Part shown: positions 56,985 to 64,000 of the stretch, in pieces
Position numbering within the stretch: the first letter of the stretch is position 1
Layout of the letters: every line of letters begins with the position of its first letter
Position numbers and translations under genes: made by a program
Notes under the pieces: generated by a model
What the model saw: only the letters and a program-made list of their open reading frames with translations
What the model was told of the DNA's origin: nothing
Database searches by the model: none
From: Pelobates cultripes
Lineage: Eukaryota; Chordata; Amphibia; Anura; Pelobatidae
NCBI GenBank assembly: GCA_933207985.1
Contig: OW240924.1
Coordinates: 66,087,576 to 66,151,575, forward strand
Reading direction: 5' to 3'
Length of the DNA: 64,000 nt

Positions 56985-59200
56985 GTCATCATGCCCCATC
57001 CCATACAAATGTACGTACCTCGGCTTGTAACGTTTTGAAATATACCGGCCGATGGGAAATTGGGATAGTTTGGAAAAGGAACAATAACTGTGGCAAAACA
57101 AACATCTTGATGGTATTTATGCTGCCAGCCCAAGATAGTTAGTGAGAATTCCATCTTCTTAAATCTGTCTGTACCCTATGGAGCATTGGGAGAATGTTTG
57201 CCATGTACCAGTAGGATAAATGCCTTGTGAGCCAGACTCCAAGATAGCGCCTTTGTGTTGGGCACCATCTGAATGGGTAGAGTGACACTGTGTCTGCCAC
57301 TGTGTTGGAGGGATAGAGACATTTAAAATGTCAGGTTTTGAGTAGTCATAAGGTTGGAAACCATGCCGTAGCAGTCAAATTCTTCCTGTATTGCTTGCAA
57401 GCAGTTGGTTGGGTTTGTGACCACAAACAGTAAATCATCTGCATAAGCTAAAAGCATATAATGGCTACCATGACATCGTAGTCCCTGTATCCTTTTATCC
57501 CCTTGGATTGTATTAAGGGCTCTAAGATGAGGGGAAAAAGAGGTGGTGAGAGAGGACAACCTAATATCCCAATTGCGATCTGGAAGGACTCGGACAGTGC
57601 TCTGTTAATTCAAAGTTTGTCCATAAATCTTGACTTAAGGCTCAGATTGTAATCTCAGATTGTCCCAGACCTCCCAGCCAGGGATAAAACCTGTTTTGTC
57701 TGGATGGATGATGCCCGGTAGTGAAGGTGTGAGAAGCTGCCCCAACACCATGGATATGAGCTTGAAGTCCACATTAAGAACTGAGATTGGCCAGTAACTG
57801 AAGCAGTATAACCCTTACCCTCTCTCAGCAAGAGGGTAATTTTTGCCGTGGTGAAGTGCCCCAATAGGGTTCACCCTCAAGAATAGAGTTGAGGGCGTTT
57901 AGGAGCAGAGTGCTGGGAAGAATGTTTTATAGTACAGGAAGAAAAACCCATCAAGGACTGGGAAGCTATCAGTTTTGATTTTTTCAAGGCGTAACTAAAG
58001 TCCTCCATGATAATTGGTCTCTTTAATTCCTCCAGCATGACGCGTCTAGTGGTCTCAATTCACAAAGCGTAGTGAGTTCCCTGTTCCCTGTGTGTCTCTT
58101 CTTCAAATTGTGGGGCAAGTTGATATATGTTGTATAGAGTCTGATAGTACAGTAAGAAGGATTCTGTAAATGTTGATGAAAGGTGCTGAGTTTTGTGAGA
58201 TGTATCCCGAATTTTTGAGATATGGAGTTGTTTTCGGCAATGGCACAAGTCTCACCAGAAGATGACTGCACTTGTTGCCATGTGCACAAAGCAGGTGTTT
58301 ATAATGCTAAAAATATCTTCTTATGGACTTGTTAATGATGGAGACCAGCTGGGCTTCTTTATCGTGAGGTTTCCATAGATCACGGCATTCCATGTCTGCT
58401 TATGGAGACTCTGTAGATCAGCAAGCTCATAGGTAAGATCTGTAATGTATTGCATATGTTTTTTCTTATAGGCTGAGCAAAGAGTGATAAATTAGCTCCA
58501 GAACTGGTTTATGTGCCTCCCAAAGGTAATTTTGGATACATCCGGCGTTAAACTGGTAGCAGGAATATCCTGAATAGCCTTTCTAAATCCATCAACTACC
58601 AGAGGATCAAATAGAACAGGTTAGTTCAGACACCACGAGTGTTGTCGTGAGCAGTATAATGTTGAGCACATTTGTATCCATATCGGGTAGTGATCAGACC
58701 ACGTCATGGGCACATATCTGACTCTCGGAGCAGGTGGAGTGCATAAACAAGTAATCCAGTCTGGCATAGGCATTGTGTGTTTGAGAATAGAATGTGCAAT
58801 CTTTAAGCATGGAGTGCAAGACCCACCAGCATTCCATCAGTTGGTGGACGTGTAACAGTTTCTGAACCCGCATATCTGTTATCAGCGACAACAGATCATC
58901 TCACCATGGAGTCCATGTCAGAATGCAAAGGAGGTTAAAGTCCCTCCCTCAAGACCAATTGGTGCCCTCTGAAAAAGTCGAAAGGGTTCATAAGGTAGAG
59001 CAGAGGAAGTGCAACTGCTTTAAGTTTGGTGCATATATGTTTGCAAACGTATAAAGTTAGTGGTTAAGAGTTTCTTTAGTGAAGATATTGTGGCCCCTGG
59101 GGACCTGAAGGTTACCCTCTCTGAGAACGGGATATGGCTTGCATATAGGATATTTACTGCTAGTGTTTTCCACTCAGGATATCCATACAGCAGACAATAT
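56985..59200 (-). pseudogene. L1-type LINE ORF2: endonuclease and RT, decayed
   Basis: Domains appear in order on the minus strand. FANIYAPN (59041-59024) and GRDFNL belong to the AP endonuclease. KDCTFYSQTHNAYARLDYLF (58810-58750) and WSDHYPI are further endonuclease blocks. Then a linker, FLLYYQTLYNIYQ. The RT follows: PISVLNVDFK in a shifted frame, IIHPDKTGFIPGW near 57690-57710, CPLSPPLFP near 57550, and the catalytic YADD at 57445-57434. After it come YLGVW and GSINTIKMFVLPQLLFLFQT, ending near VRTFVWDGA at ~57000. Stops and frameshifts throughout; the 3' end is truncated. The N-terminal endonuclease part may continue beyond the LTR at 60600-60760. Confidence 0.8.
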
Positions 59201-59223
59201 ATCTGTGGTTTTAAACATGCCTA

Positions 59224-60598
59224 TGTCACGAGCTCCTGGAGGAGCCTGCTAGCCAGCCTCCTGCCCAAGGACTATGGGCGGTATCAAAAGACCCTGTTTG
59301 GGAGTTAAATCTTCCCAGCCACCATTAACAGCTTTCCCTGGGTGACCCTGGTTCGGCACTCTCCCTTCATTCGAATGGAACTGAAACTAGCTCCCTAGCG
59401 ACCGTTCGCATGAAGAAACCCACAAATAGTCCTCAGGGGTACTTAGCCACGATCGTCATGGAACTAAAATCGGCATGAGGACTTAATTGGTTCCCGATCA
59501 CCTCAGCGGGACTTAGCCGCAAATCTTATGGAACTGTTTTCAGCATGAGGTGACCATACACTTCCCGGAAAACTTTGTCCGGGATTTTGAACGACTTTGC
59601 AAGCCGCCAGGAGAGCACTTTTTTGGAGGTGCCTGAGACTAAGGGGAACAAACAATACCAGAGATCCAGGCAGAGCACCCCATATTGAGGCCACAGGAGC
59701 CCCCTGAAAGTTGACTGGCCAAAGCACCAAATGCCCTGGAACTGTTTTGGGCACAGGACCATGTGTACGGCCTGTCAGAACTTTAACACAGTGGTGTTTC
59801 CTTTGCATTGCATGGATCTAAGTGCTATTTGGCGAACTTGAGCACTTAAAGATGTATAATTTGTGGGGTTATTTTATGTTTTTATGATGTTTTGGGGTAT
59901 TTTTCTGTTTTATATTTTTATGTTTGCCTCTCTGTTCCTGGGAGATAATTAGCTTACCAAACTTTAATGCAATTATCTCTCAGGCCCAGAGATTCCTGGG
60001 AGGTGCTTGTGGCAAAGAATATGAAGACCCCTTGCTGGGGTCTGTGTATAAATTGGCTGTACCCTGTCCCATTAAAGTCAGTTAAGTTCACTCCCAGCAT
60101 TAAGTCTCGGCTAATGTGTGGGGGGAAGGCTATGTAGCTATAATCACTCTAACAGCTGGAGGAGAGCTCTGAACAATGGGAGCTGGATCAAGGACCCTGA
60201 TCCAGGGTGGGAGGAAATGGCGAGATCCCAGCCAAGCTGCAGCGGCTAGGGGCTGGAAGTGCTTATGGTGTCCCGGCGAGAGCTAGGGAGCGTGCTTGGC
60301 AGAGGTACCCAGTCGGGGTACCATGCAGTCCACCACAATCTCTTGGGGGGATCCCATCTGTGGAGTGGACCACAGGACTCTGTAGACCCAATAAAACCAA
60401 TTAGATGGTCATGAGGGTGGCCAAGTATGTCAGCAGAGATTGCAGGATACCTGGGACATCTTTGCCCTGTCCCCTGCTTAATGAGTCCGTGGACAGAGAG
60501 ATTCAGTCTGCCACTCTTATTTTTCAAATCTTCGGCCCATGTGATGATATGGGCCTAAGAGGTGTCATGAGCGTATGCACTGTCTCATACCTGTGACA
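59224..60598 (+). mobile_element. Long LTR related to the 3.9-kb solo LTR
   Basis: Begins TGTCAC and ends GTGACA, perfect inverted ends. Shared ordered blocks with 3939-4906: GAGGAGCCTGCTAGCC-like start, GGATCTAAGTGCTATT, CCTGGGAGATAATTAG, then TATAAAT and ATTAAA (60071-60076). 1375 bp if both ends are right. I see no target duplication, so the right end is less certain than the left. It stands between parts of an L1 ORF2. Confidence 0.6.
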
Positions 60599-62569
60599 AT
60601 GAGGTCTGTGGCGCTTGTACTGTGGTTTCGGCAAGCGAAATGCATGAATTCAAACTGAAACGCATGATCTCCTCATGGAAAAATCTGCATAGTAGGTTGG
60701 AGAATGTTGAGAGGTCTATCTTGTTGGTGAGTGTAAACAGGATTGGCCTCCAGTCGTGGGCTTGAGAGTAATGAGGGTGCAATGGAGATCTCTCCGGGTT
60801 AGGAGCTCATAGAGCCTAGGCTTGGTGCTGCTTCAGGGACCTCAGGTTGGGAGGCTAGGTCCTGGGGAGTAGCTAAATAGTGCTGGATGGAATAGTTTGA
60901 TTGTTCCCCAAGGTCTCAGTGCCCGGTGTATCGGTAGTTCTTTTATTCTAATCCATTTGTGAAGTTTAGTGGTAAAAAAAAGGACTAAATAAAGCTAATT
61001 ACTGCTGGTGCCAAGAGGTGCCATGAGGAGCACAAGACTCAAGTGGCCATTTTCCTTGGTTGCCAGACATTCCACCCTAACTTAAAGTCATGTATGCATC
61101 TTGGCGCAATGAATTTGAAAATTTGCAGTTGAGCACACAAAAATCAAAAATGCCAAAATTGCTTTGGTCTTTAAGTACAAGACAAGCAATCTGGATCAGT
61201 GTCCTTAAAGGGTTAAGTTGTGTAGTTTTTTTTTGAAAACATAATTAGAGATGAGAAGTGCAGTAGAACCTTCCAAGTTATCATTGTATCACTATCACAC
61301 TGGAAGCCTGAATCATGACTAGACTGAAAGTTTTGGAGATCAACATCTAACTCTGTTATTTACATTGGGTCGTGTTACTTGCAAAGAGCCTAATTATTAA
61401 ATGCGCCACTGAACTCCAAATAGGGGATATATCTGGTCTTCCCTGGGTAGTAAAATGTTTCTCTTTAGGAAGGTGCATTAATTGGTTGTTGAGGGCTTTG
61501 TAAATGTTGACATTTCTTCCCTCATATTATGCTGCCCACTACTGTGGATCTTATTGCTGTAGTACTCCTTGACACTCTTGTTATGCTGCCCACTACCCAG
61601 GGCATTCATGCCATAGAACTTTTGATCCTTTCCTGGGAAATTTGTAACTGCTCTCTGACATACAATGCTATTAGTATGGCCATCGTTTTGCTGCCCAGTT
61701 TGGCTCTCATATTGAGTCACCCATCATGGCAGACTTTGTGGCAGTATTGTCCTTTTGCTGTTGGCACAGTACTGGTTGCTCTGTTGTTTTCAACTAGAGC
61801 TTTTGAGGTATGGTCACACCAACCACTGCTGTGGGACATGTTCCTAAGGACCACATCACTTCACTCATGAATGTCCACAGTATTATCCCTACAATATTGG
61901 GCAAGAGCGGACAAGTGCACTGCCTAAATATTATTCTACCTTGAATTTACATGGTATCTAACATTGGCTATGCTTATTTATTGGCTTTCTTACTTGGAGA
62001 ATTTTCATTGCACATCCCTGACTGCACTGGGCCATGACTGCTACACAGACTCACTGCATGATGTTGGGTGCGTATCGTGCCACTGAGGTACATTGGGGTA
62101 CTCATTAGCATGGGGTACTCATTAGCATGTCTTATCCAGGACATTTTTGTCTATAACACCATTTTCTATAAATATTATTCTTTGCTCAGTTATTTAATTT
62201 AAAGAGAAGATGTACAGTATAAAGTGAACACTGTGTATGCAAGGGAACCAAAGGCAAAATCTAACCTTTACTAACAATAAAGCAGTATCAGACTATTCTA
62301 TACTGTTCTATATTTGCATGTAGAAAACAAACTAACTAAAACATGCAGCATAATAAATCCCACTTCAATATATGGTTTTATTACCAGTACCATAGGTCCA
62401 ATGTCATACAGAATAAAAAGAGAACAAAAAAGTCCCAAACTTTACTTGTTTTTTTTTAATATACTTGTAAACATGGTTGTTATTTCTTTTCAACATTAAC
62501 AGATAATTTGCACAGCCTGTCCTAATAGCTGAAATTATTCACATAAGGAATTATGTTGCTCAATTCTGA
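60599..62569. other. Possible L1 endonuclease start, then degenerate repeats
   Basis: 60600-60760 (minus) may encode the beginning of the L1 endonuclease (RLPKPQYKRH in the place of a QETHF..PK.. segment); weak. 61527-61760 has TGCTGCCCA recurring three times at ~55-105 bp spacing. TGGGGTACTCATTAGCA is doubled in tandem at 62094-62127. No gene is supported. Confidence 0.35.
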
Positions 62570-62720
62570 ACCCTTTCCAGTCTAAGTGTCTTTTTTTTTG
62601 TCGGTCCAAAACTGTAATTCATACTCATGCTGAGATCTTACCAAAGAGTTATGGAAAACTATTATAATAAATAAAATGTTAGCCTTTGCATGCACTGTCT
62701 TCGGTCCTTGGATGACTCAT
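62570..62720 (-). mobile_element. Short CR1-type LINE fragment
   Basis: GGTCCAAAACTGTAATTCATACTC (split: TCCAAAACTG, ATACTC), TGAGATCTTACCAAAGAG and ATGTTAGCCTTTGCATGCA match, in order, the pattern of a widespread vertebrate LINE fragment read on the complementary strand. Very decayed. Confidence 0.45.
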
Positions 62721-63355
62721 ATTGTTGCAAAGTCTACTGCACACTCAAGTCTGTTTTTTTGTAAACATTGTCCTTCTGAAATTCTTGAAACCACTCTACT
62801 TTTTCTTCTTGGGATCTCAGCACCTCCTGCAGTGATGTTCCAACTTTCAAGAAGGCTGGTTTGAATTCTGGCCCAGGTGGTATTTACCCATTCATTCTTG
62901 GTCCCATTCTGGCAAACATTAGCCATATAAAGTAGAAAAAGACATGCCAATAAAACCGGTAGTTCCATAACACATTCGTGAAAAAGTGACGATTAGGACA
63001 TACTTGAAAACGAGAGAAATCTCAATGTATCTTTCCCGGTAAAATATTTTATAAATAATAAAACAAATAATAATATAATTGTTTCCATCAACATGACCAC
63101 GTCTTATCACATTATTTACTATCTCTCCATCTTTGCTTTTCAACCTCCAACATGACTAGATTCGAGATATTGTTTTGAAAACTTACAAGAGGATCAGTCA
63201 AAATGCTTGGAATGTATGAGCGTAGATTGCGGAGTCTATCTTTTAGACCAATAAGCTTCAAGCATTCAGTTTGGCACACTAATGCTGCTGGACATCAGCC
63301 CTGAACCCTCGTAAATTGGATGGCTATATAGTAAATCACAATTTTGTGTTACATA

Positions 63356-63640
63356 CACTGAACAAAATTATAAACGCAACACTTTTGTTTTTGCCCCCAT
63401 TTTTCATGAGTTGAACTCATGAAAAATGGGGGCAGCCTTTAATGTGGCCAGCCTAAGGCACACCTGTGCAATAACCATGCTGTCTAATCAGCATCTTGAC
63501 ACAGATTTAGACAGATTTGTGAACAACAATTGAGAGAAATAGGCCTTTTGTATACATAGAAAAAGTCTTAGATCTTTGAGTTCAGCTCATGAAAAATGGG
63601 GTCAAAAACAAAAGTGTCGCGTTTATAATTTTGTTCAGTA
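63356..63640. mobile_element. Internally deleted Tc1-like element, ~285 bp
   Basis: TA dinucleotides flank it. Ends CACTGAACAAAATTATAAACG and the complement of its right end match over ~20 bp apart from a 2-bp slip (written here as ACTGAACAAAATTATAAACG). GCCTATTTCTCTCAA and CAGCATCTTGACAC blocks, on the minus strand, are the 5' untranslated part of a common Tc1/mariner family. No transposase remains. The left part carries an extra perfect palindrome at 63393-63433. Confidence 0.85.
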
Positions 63641-63645
63641 TAGTT

Positions 63646-63965
63646 ACATAGTAATCTAGATTGATAAAGATGCAAGTCATCGCGTTCAACCTTTGAAACA
63701 CATCTTTGTGTGCTGTTGATCCAAAAGAAGGCAAAAAACAAACAAGCAATGGCCAATCATGCCATAAAAGAGGTTTAAAAAATCCCTTCTTGACTCTAAT
63801 AATGGCAATCAGGTTTCTTCTGAACAGCCTGTTTCCATACATGTTGATTATATCCTTGGATATTTGTTTTTTTCCATTAGGGATATAAAGCTCTGTAGGG
63901 AAAGTTTCCCCAACTGAGTCTGGGAAGATGTAGCCACATATGAAGCGCAACTTAAATAGAGATAC
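63646..63965 (-). mobile_element. CR1-type LINE 3' remnant
   Basis: Same sequence as 41270-41560: TAGTTACATAGTAA start, GCTGTTGATCCAAAAGAAGGC (split: GTTGATCCAAAAGAAGGC), then the complement of the post-RT coding region. It starts a few bases after the Tc1-like element. Confidence 0.65.
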
Positions 63966-64000
63966 GGTCATATTTCAGTCAATAGAGAACAAAATAACTT

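Noticed and set aside
61100..61215. Another TTAACCC-type micro-MITE ending GTCCTTAAAGGGTTAA
   Set aside because: Only one end is present; no matching inverted end or left TTAA at the right distance.

Overview
The window reads as intergenic or intronic DNA from a large vertebrate genome, most likely an anuran amphibian. It is AT-rich and full of microsatellites, and I could not support a single host protein-coding exon. The repeat mix is what suggests a frog: short TTAA-flanked palindromic elements, CA..TG and TAGA-ended hAT-like MITEs, Tx1/L1-type and CR1-type LINE debris, an L2-tailed SINE, a DIRS-type retrotransposon and frog-style hammerhead-like motifs. The organism assignment is inference. 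No bacterial, phage or CRISPR content is present.

Layout: 0.6-1.4 kb holds an hAT-type element with a perfect 8-bp target duplication. 3.2-4.9 kb holds two fold-back units and a solo LTR with a perfect 5-bp duplication. 8.7-16.5 kb is a simple-sequence belt: TG, CA, TATC and CT tracts, then a 1.5-kb minisatellite of 33-bp units with higher-order structure, then a GA tract. 16.5-26.7 kb is a field of TTAA-flanked and hAT-like MITEs, with a degenerate ~30-bp tandem array. 27.9-28.2 kb carries an L1 ORF1 remnant. 28.9-33.6 kb is dominated by GATA/TATC arrays. 35.8-43.9 kb has more TTAA-flanked elements, a SINE and a CR1-type LINE remnant.

44.2-46.4 kb is a compact DIRS-type retrotransposon. Its left inverted repeat, internal complementary region and extended right inverted repeat are all legible, and it keeps a tyrosine recombinase gene broken by one frameshift. 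The gag and RT/RNase H parts are missing. 50.1-52.0 kb is a decayed Ty3/gypsy pol 3' end interrupted twice by hAT-like MITEs, each with a readable 8-bp target duplication. 54.3-60.8 kb holds minus-strand L1-type LINE remnants, one of which (endonuclease plus RT) appears split by a long LTR. The right edge has CR1-type LINE pieces and an internally deleted Tc1-like element.

Nothing here looks like an operon or a cooperating set of host genes. What links the elements is parasitism: non-autonomous elements rely on transposase, RT or recombinase made elsewhere, and the nesting gives relative ages (gypsy older than its two MITEs; the 43.4-kb element and the CR1 remnant older than the 70-72-bp elements inside them; L1 probably older than its LTR). 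Candidate regulatory stretches (a possible first exon near 9.7-9.9 kb, a SOX/POU-like site at 12.4 kb, a triple TGACGTTA cluster at 32.7 kb) are weakly supported.
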